Shown one piece after another: positions 46,736-57,797 of a stretch of DNA of 64,000 nt. Location: assembly GCA_021464245.1 (NCBI GenBank), contig JADCRB010000024.1:250181-314180 (forward strand), in the 5' to 3' direction. A program made the translations under genes and the position numbers. The notes under the pieces were generated by a model, which was not told the DNA's origin, ran no database searches, and saw nothing but the letters and a program-made list of their open reading frames with translations. The stretch is from Carallia brachiata (lineage: Eukaryota; Streptophyta; Magnoliopsida; Malpighiales; Rhizophoraceae). How positions within the stretch are numbered: position 1 is the first letter of the stretch; the number at the start of each line of letters is the position of its first letter.

Positions 46736-48887
46736 TAGCTGTTCTCTTGGTTCTGCCATTCTATCCTCCTCGCTTCTCTACAAAACGTACATATATTAAG
46801 TTGTGCTCTATAGTTATCTTTCCTACTAGCCTGAATTAGTTAGGTCTTCCCTAGAGTCATCGAAACTTGATGATTGATCATATTTTCCCTGAGCCGGTGG
46901 GTATTCACAAGTGTTATGCAGTTTTTGTACATCAAATTAAGCCTTTGATGTTCTTTTAGTTTGATAAAGGTGATTCAAGAAATTTTCAAGTCGACGTCAT
47001 TTTTTTTGCTCAAGAATATGATATAGGAGCTTTGATGAAACAAAATTTAGTTGTGTTCCTTTGCATATAAATTTATGCAATGCACATGTATGAGACAATT
47101 GGACTGAAAAGAGGAAAAGTTGAGTCAAAATATGACTGCTCTGCAATTTTATGAATACTGGGTAGGTTTGTGTTGAGAGAAATTATGAGCCATTCAGGGG
47201 GCAGCTTTTCTCAGTGGCCAAGATATCTGGTGCTCTAGCTTATACAATTGGCTTCTGTTGGTGCCATAAATGCAAACTATTATAGAAGTTCCCAGCATAT
47301 GTAGACATGTGTGATACTTCATCCAATAAGCTATAAACTGTCAATATTTGTTTTTGTTCAACCCAACTTATGATGAAGCTATAGAATCAGTGTGGCTAGG
47401 TTGTACTGGTGTCCTGTCAATGTACAACGCATTTCACAATTGGAAATTTTGTTGCTTTGACATTTTGTGCAGAGGAACAGGATCACTCCTTGTTAATCAT
47501 TCAGTCTAGGCATAACATAGTAGTTATTCCAACGTTTTTTTAACATTGTGCGAGGGTAATAATTGATATCTTGGACAACCCTTTGGAAAATTTCCTGTAC
47601 ATGTTATTCACTTCCGGCTATCAGCTCATCCTCGTGTTATGCTCGATTTAAACATAAAAAACATTTTAGCTTTTGTATATGTCCTTAAATTCTCATGGGT
47701 AAATATCATCATTCACGGTTAGTTGGCTACATTCATGCATTTTTCTCTGTTAGGTTAAAGGTATTCCAAGCTTTTGTTTGATGCATACTGATGCTCTTTC
47801 ACATAGCAGAGGCATGCGTTTATACATGATAACTATGTTGAGGCAGAGCATGTTTGCAGGAGTGAATCAGATTGATAATTTTTAATTAGAAATGTAAAGG
47901 GTGACCCATATATCCTCAAGTCAATTAAGGTTATTTGCATGACATAATGGGAGTGTGTTTTTGAACCTGGGAAAGAGCAGGTTAGCATAATGGTGGCATG
48001 GATAAATGACTTTTACCTAATTTCCCCTCCACTTGTAATTAATTAGTATGTTCAAATGATGGAAATCCTAAGAAAGCAGCGCATAAGCTGAAGATATTTA
48101 AGGTGGAATGTTAGATCCTCGTAGGTGTCATATGGATGTTGATGGCTCGTAAAAAAAAAAGTACTATGATATGGCTGAAGATTTGCGACTTCTTGTGTTA
48201 ATCTTTAACTTGTTACAATCAAAAACAGGATTTGTAATGTAGGTACTATCCTTGCAATCCAACTTAAACCTTGTTCGCCTTTTTTAATTTAGCCCCACCA
48301 ACCAATTAGGCTTTAATTTAGGTAATTATGATCATTTAACCGCAGTAGAGTTAACTATTAGGAAATCTGAGCCCATAAATTAAAGAACACCATCACAGAG
48401 TTAGTGACACGGTAGCTTCTACTAGCAAAGTGAGGGAGGGTATAATTTGTCTCACTTATTGTTGCAGGGAAGCTTCCAACTAAATATATTATGGCAATAG
48501 AGGGCAGATTGGGACAACTTTCAACAACTCCTAGGAAACAAGCCATATTTTGGGCAATAATAATAATAATAGGATTGCGCCAACTTATTTCAATGATTTA
48601 TATGCCTCTACCTATCTTTTTTATGTTGTTAAGCAAGTAGCTGTTAGTTGATGAATTGGAAGTACATGGACAAAAGCATATTGATGAAGACGTGATACAG
48701 CCCCTTGTATGACTTGATTGAAGGGGCTGGGGCCGTCATGGATGATTGGGTTCTGAGATCTTACCCTGCACTAAGTCCCATCACTCAACAACAATAAAAT
48801 GGGAAGTTAAACAACAGAAAAAGAATAGAGCGCCATTATTTCACATTTTATGTACTGGATGGCCATGTTAATTAACCAAGTGGTGTC
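46736..48887. other. Intergenic region between convergent genes, no gene seen
   Basis: About 2.1 kb between the stop of RsmG and the 3' end of the minus-strand WD40 gene. No open frame resembles a known family and no repeat stands out. Both 3' UTRs must lie here. Confidence 0.5.
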
Positions 48888-50102
48888 CTATAGATGTTGG
48901 ACATTAATATGCCACAGCTTGATATCGTGGTCCAGACTTCCACTGTAGAGCAGATAGGATGTGTTAGGTTGGTTGCTATCATCAACAGTTGCCGTCAAGC
49001 ACTTGATGGGGCCTCTGTGTCCTTCCAAGACTGCCAAACAAGAGTAATTTCTATTGATGCCTCCCCAAATTCTTACAGTTTTATCTGCAGAACCACTACA
49101 CACCAAGTCGGAAATAACTATTAGGCACAAAATGGACAGTGCATGCCCTCTGAGCTCACCCACAACTTCTAAGTTTCCCTCATAATCCTTCTCCCAGACA
49201 ACTATTGATCTGTCACACGCACCAGAATATAGCACGGACCCATCAGTACTTAGGGCCACAGCATTGATCCCAGAATTGTGTTTTTCCAGGGTTGCAACCA
49301 GGAAATGCTTCCTTTCTCCAGAACTTCTCCTCCAGACCTTGATTTTCTTGTCAGTTGACCCCGTATAGACATCCCCGTCGTTTGACAATGCCACTGTGTT
49401 TATAGCATCATCATGTGCATTTGCTACTGACTCCAAACACTTTAAGTCGCTTGTTCTCCATATTTTAAGTGTCCTATCCCATGAAACGGAATAGAGAAGG
49501 GACCCGTCCCTTGATAGAGCAAGTGCAGATACTGTGTCAACATGGTGAATCCATGTGCACGTTTTGTGCCTTCCAACCTTGACCTGATTCTTTGGCAAGA
49601 AGGTTTTGAAGGCACGGTCACTTAGTGTCGGTAACGTGGTTAGAAGTGTGCACTTCTGTTGATCGGGTTCTTGGTTATTGATTTTCCACACCCGGATTTT
49701 ATGATCTTGGTGAGCACTAAAGAGTTTGTCAGCCAAGACCACCAGAGACTTCACCACACCATCCCCAACAGCCACTATGTTTCCATGATCTTCTCTGGAG
49801 TCCGAAGGGTTCCGATTCCATGAACGAATCTCCTTGTCTGAGGAACCACTGTAGAGGAACTTTCCAGCGACGGTGAGAGAGGATATGTAGGAGGTGTGGC
49901 CTGTGAAGGTGGCGAGGCAGTAGTGTTGAATGTCAACGAGGAAGTTTTGGTGGCGGGGTTGTGAGGTAAGGCAAGGAACTGACGGGAGGCTTTGCCGTGA
50001 ACAGCGAAATGGTAGGTGCTGTTGATGCTGATTAGAGTGAGGTTGGGAATTATAGTCTAAATCACTGGTTTCTTGGCGCGACATGATTTCTATGTTTGCC
50101 AA
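48888..50102 (-). CDS. JINGUBANG-like WD40-repeat protein
   Basis: An intronless frame of 404 residues. Seven WD repeats can be read: 'TGHTSYISSLTVAGKFLYSG', 'VKSLVVLADKLFSAHQDHKI', 'HHVDTVSALALSRDGSLLYS', 'AHDDAINTVALSNDGDVYTG', 'KHNSGINAVALSTDGSVLYS', 'RGHALSILCLIVISDLVCSG' and 'GHRGPIKCLTATVDDSNQPN'. Most close with Trp-containing ends such as IRVWK, LKIWR, IKVWR and VRIWG, giving one seven-bladed propeller of the plant JINGUBANG-like group. The His/Gln/Ser-rich N-terminus is disordered. WD40 propellers are scaffolds; JINGUBANG itself negatively regulates pollen germination, but that role should not be assumed here. A second in-frame ATG at 50084 (MSRQETSD) is a plausible start because the TATA element lies close upstream. 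Confidence 0.88.
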   Translation of the reverse strand: MANIEIMSRQETSDLDYNSQPHSNQHQQHLPFRCSRQSLPSVPCLTSQPRHQNFLVDIQHYCLATFTGHTSYISSLTVAGKFLYSGSSDKEIRSWNRNPSDSREDHGNIVAVGDGVVKSLVVLADKLFSAHQDHKIRVWKINNQEPDQQKCTLLTTLPTLSDRAFKTFLPKNQVKVGRHKTCTWIHHVDTVSALALSRDGSLLYSVSWDRTLKIWRTSDLKCLESVANAHDDAINTVALSNDGDVYTGSTDKKIKVWRRSSGERKHFLVATLEKHNSGINAVALSTDGSVLYSGACDRSIVVWEKDYEGNLEVVGELRGHALSILCLIVISDLVCSGSADKTVRIWGGINRNYSCLAVLEGHRGPIKCLTATVDDSNQPNTSYLLYSGSLDHDIKLWHINVQHL

Positions 50103-50142
50103 AAAGGGAGGGAGAATGGGACGAAGAAAGTGAAGTGTTATT

Positions 50143-50156
50143 ATTATATATATAGT
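50143..50156 (-). promoter_or_regulatory. TATA box of the WD40 gene
   Basis: On the minus strand the sequence reads 'CTATATATATAATAATA', about 40-50 bp upstream of the first ATG at 50102. The expected transcription start would fall only 10-20 bases before that ATG, which mildly favours the second ATG at 50084. Confidence 0.55.
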
Positions 50157-51778
50157 GGGAGATAGTAGAACTGGGGTTAATTAGCCAAGGAGAACAGGGG
50201 AAAAGCCAAAGTTCAATGAATATTTGAATGATTAGTTGATTATTCAACTGCCCACAGAATATGGGAAAAAAAAATGATTAGTTGATTATTTGATTAATTA
50301 CTCATCTCTCTCTCTTCGATTGGATTATCAGTATTTGTTCATCGACTGAAACAAATGCAACAAGACTAATTCCGCTCTTTTAATAGGCCACTGCGTCTGG
50401 ACGAAATCAGTTTCTGTCAAAACACTTTCTTATAATAACCCTCAAGGGGTCAAATCAAAGACACAGACTGGTTTGTTTTACGCATAAGGGAGGTGCCATA
50501 CTATTAAGGTGGGCAAAGCAGCTCCTCTGATTATTATGTTCTACTGTTCATTTGTGACGTTTCAAACTTTTCATTTGTATAACTTACGGCCTAAATAAAT
50601 CTCCTGTGCGCTAAAAAGAAAACAAAAAATCAAAGCAAGCTAATGTATTGTTTTGTTTTGGGGCGAAGCAGGAGATCAAACTGTAACCTCGTTAAAACTT
50701 GTAAAAGAAGCAAGAACTTGCATCCTATTGCCAAGGATCAAAGCAAACATTCACATACAAGTTAAGGAACTTGCTTTCTCAAGCGCGTAAGTTTCCTTCT
50801 ATGCACGAGGATGATGCGGTGCTTTTTCACGGAGGGTAAAAAAGTAAAAAAAACACATGAATCTCAATCGATGACAAAATACATTTATGTTACATCAATA
50901 TAAAATGGGGCGCCGTGTAACGGGCCCGCACTTCTGTCCCAGCCGGTGTCACAATGCTGACGTGTCAGTGCCACATTTGCAATTCATATTTATTTTTATT
51001 TTTTTAAATTAAATTCTAACTAATACTTAATATTATTTTAAATATATTTAATTATACTCTTAATTTTTGATTTTTTTAAAATAAATTTCAAATTTTTTGT
51101 TTTTCGTTTTTTCTTGAACTAACTCTCAGCTGGGGGCCGGGACAAATTTGCCGGCCCACCAACATTTTCCCCATATAAGCTTTGCTAAACAGTACGAGAC
51201 CAACAATGAATTAACTTATTGCTTCCTGTTATGCTGGAATTGGGGCACAGAGGGTCAAATGGTACAAGGCAAGACTTACAAGTGCAGAGTAAACGGTACA
51301 CAATTCCAGATCAACAGGTATCAAAGGCTACCGCAGGGTTTTTTAGCCGGAAATCATTCGCTATATGATTATGAATAAAATTAAATGACTGATTTTTATT
51401 AAGATATATGTGAATACGTAATAATATTAATTATTTGATAATTAAATTTAAAAAATAAATAAATAAATTGTTGTGTGTAGATGGATGGACCACTTTCCTA
51501 TTTGTGTCTGTTAGAAGTGAGTTATGTATTAGATGTTTATGGTTATTTTCTGCATTGATCAGAGGTTGACAATTAGATTGATACCTCCATTAATAAACAA
51601 ATAAATAAAAAGCCACTTTAGATAAGAATGGAACAATACCATGTGAAAAGCAAAACGAATGTCAATTATTGCCATTTAATTAATCAGAAATGGCTTTCTT
51701 CGTACAATTTCATTTTGCAATTTTTTGTTTTTTTATTCCCCCTTTGCTTCTTTGTTTGACTCTAATAACTCTTCAAAG

Positions 51779-52434
51779 CATGGTTTTCAAATTCGGATCG
51801 GACCGGTGACCGGTCAGAGGTCCGGTCTAGGTTGAAGATTAAAGTAGTTATGAATCGGATCGGTCAAAATTCGGTCAACGGATCGGTTCAACCGGTCAAA
51901 CCGGTGAACCGGTTCCGAGTTAACCAGGTTAGTCAGTTTTAGTAATTAAGAAAAAATTTTAAATTTTGTAGAATTTAGTTTTCGAATCCTGACCTCCAAC
52001 ATGAAAGGTAAGTCTCATGCCACTAAACCAATTTATAACTTATTGTAATCTTTTTTTTTTTTTTTACTTATTATTTTCTCAAATGTCTCATATAATACAC
52101 ACACTATATTATTTATCTAATAAATTAATACTTACTATTTTCTTTTTTTGTTAAGACAATTATTAATTTTTTTAAATTATTAATTTTACCTTATAATAAA
52201 TTCTAAATTATACATTTTAAATTTACAAATATAAGAATTCTAATACATACATATGGATTATAATATTACATTTTACATATAAATTTTGATGTATAATATA
52301 TATAAATATATTTTATATATTTAATATTAAATACCGATTTTACCAATTCAATTTTCAGTTAAACTGGTTGAATCGATTAGACTTGAACCACTAAACTTTC
52401 TGATTCAATATCCAGTCCGATTCTTACAACATTG
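51779..52434 (-). mobile_element. hAT-like non-autonomous DNA element, copy B
   Basis: The same family as copy A at 18412, in the opposite orientation. The termini are 'CATGGTTTTCAAATTCGG' (left) and, in reverse complement of the right end, 'CAATGTTGTAAGAATCGG'. Flanking 8-mers are CTTCAAAG (51771-51778) and CTTGAAAG (52435-52442), a 7-of-8 match. Shared interior blocks read on the minus strand include 'GGTATTTAATATTAAATATA', 'AATTAATAATTGTCTTAA' and 'AAGTTATAAATTGGTTTAGT' plus 'GGATTCGAAAAC'. The CCGGTT-rich arm is longer here than in copy A, accounting for most of the 80-bp size difference. Confidence 0.72.
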
Positions 52435-52743
52435 CTTGAAAGTCCAGAGGGGACCGACCAATTTCATTTTGCCGGCTGCCAGCGGGGGCAACGGAGAATT
52501 CCTTGAACAAAACCCAACCTAAAAAGAAGATGTGATACGGTAATATTAATCAATACATAGTTACTCGTTTCCCGTTGGTTCCTTGTTGCGCACATAAATA
52601 AATGTTGAGGTCCGGCCAGGCCCTCCACCATTCATTGCCAATAAATGGTCAATTGATAACAAAAATTTTTTGGTGGGTCTTTATTTTTTTTTTTGGTCAG
52701 CATAGCCCGTATCCTGGCTTTTTGGCCCATAAATGACATCGCC

Positions 52744-52911
52744 TTTTTTTTTTTTTTTCGGTAAACTAATTTAGTGGCTACAGGTATCTCATTAAGAACT
52801 AAGAGAGGGGGATAAGCTCACAGGCAGAAGTTTGAATCCTCGCTTGACCGGTTGGAGTAAGTATACTCCAACTGTTCAGATAAAGTCTAAAATTCGAATC
52901 CTCACTCAGCA
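52744..52911 (-). mobile_element. SINE-like insertion with TSD
   Basis: Direct repeats 'ATAAATGACATCGCC' (52729-52743) and 'ATAAATGACATCACC' (52912-52926) differ at one base. The 168-bp insert ends on the minus strand in 'AGTTTACCG' plus a poly(A) tail of about 15. It contains 'AGTTGGAGTATACTTACTCC', a foldable segment similar to one in the SINE at 39117, and a B-box-like 'GGATTCAAACTTC'. It is probably a related SINE family. Confidence 0.7.
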
Positions 52912-55459
52912 ATAAATGACATCACCTTTAATTGTTGGTATGTATGTAAGTGTACGAGATTAAAAAAAAAAAAAAAAAAGTGCGTTAAGTGTACCCGTTG
53001 GTTCAAGAATAGAAAGAGGATTGCAAAGCAATGCAGAACCATGGCCAATGATATGGTAGTGTGGCATGGGCTGCTGCTGTTGGATGCAAAAACTAGTAGT
53101 TGGGCCTGGCTTTGACGTTTTAATGGTTATCTTTTTTTCAAGTGATACTAAAGTCGTCGGAGGACTAAAGGTTTTGAGTTCGCACATAATTCACACTCAT
53201 GGCCCTACTGCAACAAGATAACCAAAAAAAAAAAAAACATTTTCCATTTTGGACTATCTGAGCGTCGTTTTAGGTTGTGGCTTAAGCAATGCCGTGGGGA
53301 GACTTGCTTTATCATGGAAAAATCATCCAGCACCGCAAAAGGCCCACAAATTTTCTTCTGGTTTTAGTTTGTGTTTATGCAGCAGCGTTTGATGCTGGGT
53401 GGTTTAAAAAGGTCAAACTCGCATTGTCATCATAAGGGCAGTGCGGCTCTTGCACAATAATATCACAAATTCACAACTATTCAACTCTCAAGTTTAAAAT
53501 TGTCAACTCTTTAGAGCTATTTACAACCACAATTTCGTATAAAGAATTTGACTAGACGGATACCCTCGTATGATATATAAAATGTTATTTATATAATATA
53601 AAATTATTTTGAATCCGTTTGTATTCTTGAAAAAAATTTCCTACACAACTTAATTTTAGATAACGACAAAAAATAATTATACATTTCATCTAATGATAAT
53701 TAATAATTTATCAAATTTATCTTTAAAATTCGTTATACAATTTAACTTTAAATAATATTAAACTAATCATATAATTTAATTTAATTTATTTTTTTAACAA
53801 ATTTTATTAATTCAATAATTCATATCATTTTATTATTAATTTATTATTATTTAAATATTATTACATAATATTTTTTTTATTTTCTTAAATCTTAACTATC
53901 AAACGAACTCAATATTTATCCTCATAAAATTCAACGTGTATGAATGCGCGTGCGGGGTTGCGCAACGAAGCTTCCATTTCTAGGAGCTTCCCCTTCCAAC
54001 CCAAAAAGGAAGATTCAGGCGAATCCAGTGGCCGTGCAACTGTCATATAAATAAATTAAATTAAACAAAAGCGCCAAAATGGAAATGGAAAAAACAAATC
54101 GAGACAATGACTAAGTCGTCGACTGTTCCAGAAGTTTCTCTTAAATTTACTTCTCTGCCCTTCCTTTGAGACGTCACAAATTCCCTTCGGAGGTAAATGC
54201 CGAAATTATTTTCAACCTTATTTCTCCGTCTCTTAATGGGTTTTGGTTTTATTTTTTTTTGCCTAAAGGTCCGTTGTATTATAAGATATATATATATATA
54301 TATATTGTATAATTTTTTTTATAAATTTTATATTTTTATTTTTAGAATTAAAATTTAAGATATTTATGTAAAAATTTAAATTTTAATTACGGTAGTATCT
54401 TTAAAAAAATGTCTATTAATGATTTTTGGTGATATAAATGGAATAGGGCTTGGATGCGTTACAACCCCAGCAAGGACTTTCTTTATGTTGTTTTACCACA
54501 TACATATCTAGAGCATCTCTTATTGCACTTTCATTAGAGTCCAAATTTTATAGGATAATCACAAATAGCGCTATTATAGATAGAAATATATTCGTTTTGA
54601 GGGGGGATGATCACACTTCAAACTCACAACCTACAAACTAAATGAAAACACGAGTCATTTGTAGATTTAAAACCCATGCAATTCAGTTGAAAATTTAAAT
54701 TAGTTGCATGAAATTTAATTTGGGGTGTCATGCCAATGCTATTTTAGTTGACCATGGTTAATTAGTGTTTATGATATTGTTGTCTGTAAATACCCCCCTA
54801 CTCAAATTCTACGGCGCTATTTAGTGGTTGTATATCACTATCTTTTATTCAACCAAAAAAAAAAATACTTAATTAAGTAAAACACAATCAACAGTTTCAT
54901 TTCCCTAATTTTTTGGGTTATTAAGTTTTAATATAAGCATATAACGCCTCACATAATTTGGCTGCCATGCAAATCTCTTCTTGTTTCACTTTTATAATCA
55001 TTGGACAAATATTTTTTTATGAGACATTTTAATAATTAAAAACTTAAATTTCTATGTTCAAAATTTTATATTCTAATTCTACAAAAAAAAAAGTGAGAGA
55101 TTTATAAAAATAAAAATAATAACTTTCATTATATAATTCATAATATAATGAATATTTTTTAAAAAACAAAAAAAAAAATCTTTTGAGATAATCACAATCA
55201 ACATAAACTTTTTTTTCCTAGAAAGTAAAAGGTAGACAATCCAATAATTTGAAAAGACAATAAAATCTATGTTGTCCAAAAGAAGAATATCACACAGCTC
55301 ATTCCCAGGACCCCTGTAATATATATATATATATATAGTTAAAAAAAAAAAACAGTCTCTTATTATTCTGATTATATTATCTTATAACATGAGAAAAACA
55401 TAAAAGGGTAATATTGTCCATGAGCGACGGAGTTTGGACGTTCAATGTTTTCGGGCGCA

Positions 55460-55465
55460 CACGTG
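55460..55465 (+). promoter_or_regulatory. ABRE/G-box (ACACGTGTC) upstream of the 83-residue protein
   Basis: A CACGTG core in the context CACACGTGTCAA, about 300 bp upstream of the ATG at 55761. A TATA-like 'CATAAATAG' lies near 55559. The ACACGTGTC form is the classical ABA-response element, so ABA or stress control is plausible. Confidence 0.5.
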
Positions 55466-55760
55466 TCAATGTTGAGGAGTATTATTGAAATCTCAAATCC
55501 TAGCCGCGTACGCTTCGAATGTGGACCTGACTAGGTTTGGTTTACTTACCGGAAAAAACATAAATAGACACCAATCACAATTCCAATCTTCTCAAAATCT
55601 TACCTTAACTAAACAGATTGAGATTGAGATTGAGATTCCCCCAATTTTCTCCATACAAACACGTCAAGAAAATCTATCTTCTCTTCCACCTCTTCTTTCT
55701 GTCATAAATCTCTTTATTTTTACTATATTTTTATTGTAGTTGGAAATTGAATTGGAAAGA

Positions 55761-56012
55761 ATGAATCGGAGCAGCTCTTATGGCACATCGTGGGCCGACC
55801 AATGGGACGGCGGCGAGGACCCTCTTCCCTATCATCAAACCAATAACGGCGGCGCATCATCGGGGACCGCCAAGTACAAGCAGAAGGTCGGAGAAGGGCT
55901 GGAAAAGACCAAAGCGGTGGCTTCAACTGGGTTCAAAAAAGTCAAAGAAGGCACCTCCGTCGGCTTCCACTGGATCAAAGACAAGTACCACAAAACTACC
56001 CAGAAACATTGA
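55761..56012 (+). CDS. Conserved plant small protein of unknown function (83 aa)
   Basis: One frame of 252 nt. The protein starts 'MNRSSSYGTSWADQWDGGED' and ends with a basic block containing 'KYKQKVGEGLEKTKAVASTG', 'FKKVKEGTSVGFHWIKDKYH' and 'KTTQKH'. I recall similar short proteins in many land plants, annotated only as uncharacterised. It has a low-complexity Asn/Gly linker, an amphipathic lysine-rich second half that repeats a K-x-G/T-x-G pattern, no signal peptide and no membrane segment. Coding GC is clearly higher than in the flanks. A polypyrimidine stretch ending TTGTAG lies 21 bp before the ATG and may be a 5' UTR splice acceptor. No function can be assigned. Confidence 0.75.
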   Translation: MNRSSSYGTSWADQWDGGEDPLPYHQTNNGGASSGTAKYKQKVGEGLEKTKAVASTGFKKVKEGTSVGFHWIKDKYHKTTQKH

Positions 56013-57601
56013 TTACCTGTCCCTGTTGAACAGAATCTCTGTCTGATATGGGTCTCTGTTTTTGGTCTTTAATTTTATTACCGTGTCCATGGTTTTTTTT
56101 TTTTTTTTTGAGTTTCATTCTGTTCTTTTGTTCATTTTACAGAACATACATGTAGACCTCCATGATCTTCATTTTTATGTTATTCATTTAATAATTGTTG
56201 TGTTCTTATGTATATATTTTTATTGCGTTTGTTCTTCGCCTTGCTTAATTTAATTTTTTCCCATTCATCGAAAAAAAAAAAGAAAAACTAATTTGGTCGT
56301 GATTTCCAAGTGATAATAATCACAGCGAATGAATTTAAGTATTCAAGTATCAGATTGAATTTTGAAGTTGGTTTACTTTTGTTGTAATTTTCTCATTTGA
56401 TTTTTATAAGAGTACTGTTTAGTGGCCAGAGAAAATTTGTCGGAAGAATTTTTAGATCGTGATTCACTTGATTCATTATGTAATTATATAAATTACAAGA
56501 ATAACGAAAAAAATAATTATTTTATAATCTATATAATTACACAACAAATCTACGCAGCAAAAAAATTTTTCGAACACCAACTCTCTTACCACCAATTACC
56601 ACCAATCGTTTTACATTATATGAAGTGTAACCGCCTGGAGGAAAATCTCCATTGGTTTCGTCACTTCTCCTTCTTTACTTCTTGTTTCCTTTCGAAATCG
56701 GGTCCAGTCAAAAGTGAAATCTCTGTTTCCGTTTTTAAGTTAATTGACTTTAATTCGCGTTTGAGACCATAGCGCAACAACAGCGAAATGCTTACACTGG
56801 CGCCTTTCCTCCGCTGTATGCAAACCGATTATATAAACAAAACTTTTATGCACTTTGGTGCACCATTTAACCAAAGGTCACTCTGTCTATTTATTGGGGA
56901 GGGCAGTTCGAACGGTCGCAAAGAAAATATTTCTTTTGGGTCTAGTAAGAATTATAAGCCACTATCATAACTAAGCGAAGGAAGGTATACGTTTGAATCT
57001 ATAAACATATTGATAGGTTTTTGAACTTATAATCTCATAAACACAAACAAATTTGTTAATTAATAGATTACAATGAATGCCATGGTCACAAAATTTATCC
57101 TCCCAATGACAATTTGAGTCAATTTTCTTAGGTTAGGCTATACTAAGATTAATTTCGCTAAATTTTTTTTAGTCCCAACATAAATGATCTGTCTTTAATT
57201 AAATGAAGAACTAAATTAATCGAAGTATCTTCAAACTTGTCCACATACATAATTCCGAAGAAAAAAAAAATGACAGCACAGACATGCCAGTTTAGCGTAT
57301 ACGAATTACGAACGCACATCCATATAGAGTACGCAAAGAATTATTTCGCTTATGATCATTTGATCTTAATTTCTAGACAAAAAAAAATCCTGCCCATGAA
57401 CCCATTAATATAATAATCTAAGCAGTTTATATATTATAATGCAACTGAGCACCAAAAGATTTGGAATTGGAATTTGCTGTCAATATGGTGGTGCTCCGGC
57501 TGGATACTGGATAGAATGGCTAACGGGGTTTCATTTTTCAATTGAAGTAAACAATTTAACCAAAATAAAAGCCACTCCGAAGCACATCCAAAGGATCTGC
57601 C

Positions 57602-57797
57602 CACGTCTACATTAGGTAATAATTAGCTATATATATATATATTTATTTATTTATTTTTTTACTTGGACATGTGCCACTGAAAAGAAATTATCTAGGACAT
57701 ATCTATGACAATATATGTATGGTTTTTCCTTTCTCATTTAACCGACCAAAGACCAGAATTGGAAGGCTAAGCTACTTTTGTGGAAATTTCTTTTGTC
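57602..57797 (+). repeat. Direct repeat copy 1 (partner at 59430-59608)
   Basis: Shares 'CACGTCTACATTA' followed by a GTAA-type stretch and 'AATTAGCT', then a TA repeat, 'GAAAAGAAATTATCTA' followed by 'GGACATAT', 'CCAGAATTGG', and 'GGCTAAGCTAC' plus 'TTTGTGG', in the same order and orientation in both copies. Divergence is moderate, with several indels. Confidence 0.8.

Larger units (their letters stand above)
50103..55760. other. Intergenic region with three mobile elements
   Basis: No supported gene. It holds the WD40 promoter (about 50.1-50.5 kb), hAT-like copy B (51779-52434), a SINE-like insertion (52744-52911), a short inverted-repeat unit at 53124-53224 ('TGGTTATCTT' against 'AAGATAACCA', with a poly(A) run just outside), AT-rich sequence, and the promoter of the 83-residue protein gene. 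Confidence 0.5.

Noticed and set aside
54450..54641. 63-codon frame
   Set aside because: No homology recognised; the surrounding sequence resembles dispersed AT-rich repeat remnants.
55780..56046. 88-codon alternative frame over the 83-residue protein
   Set aside because: Shadow frame; the 55761 frame carries the recognisable conserved N- and C-terminal blocks.
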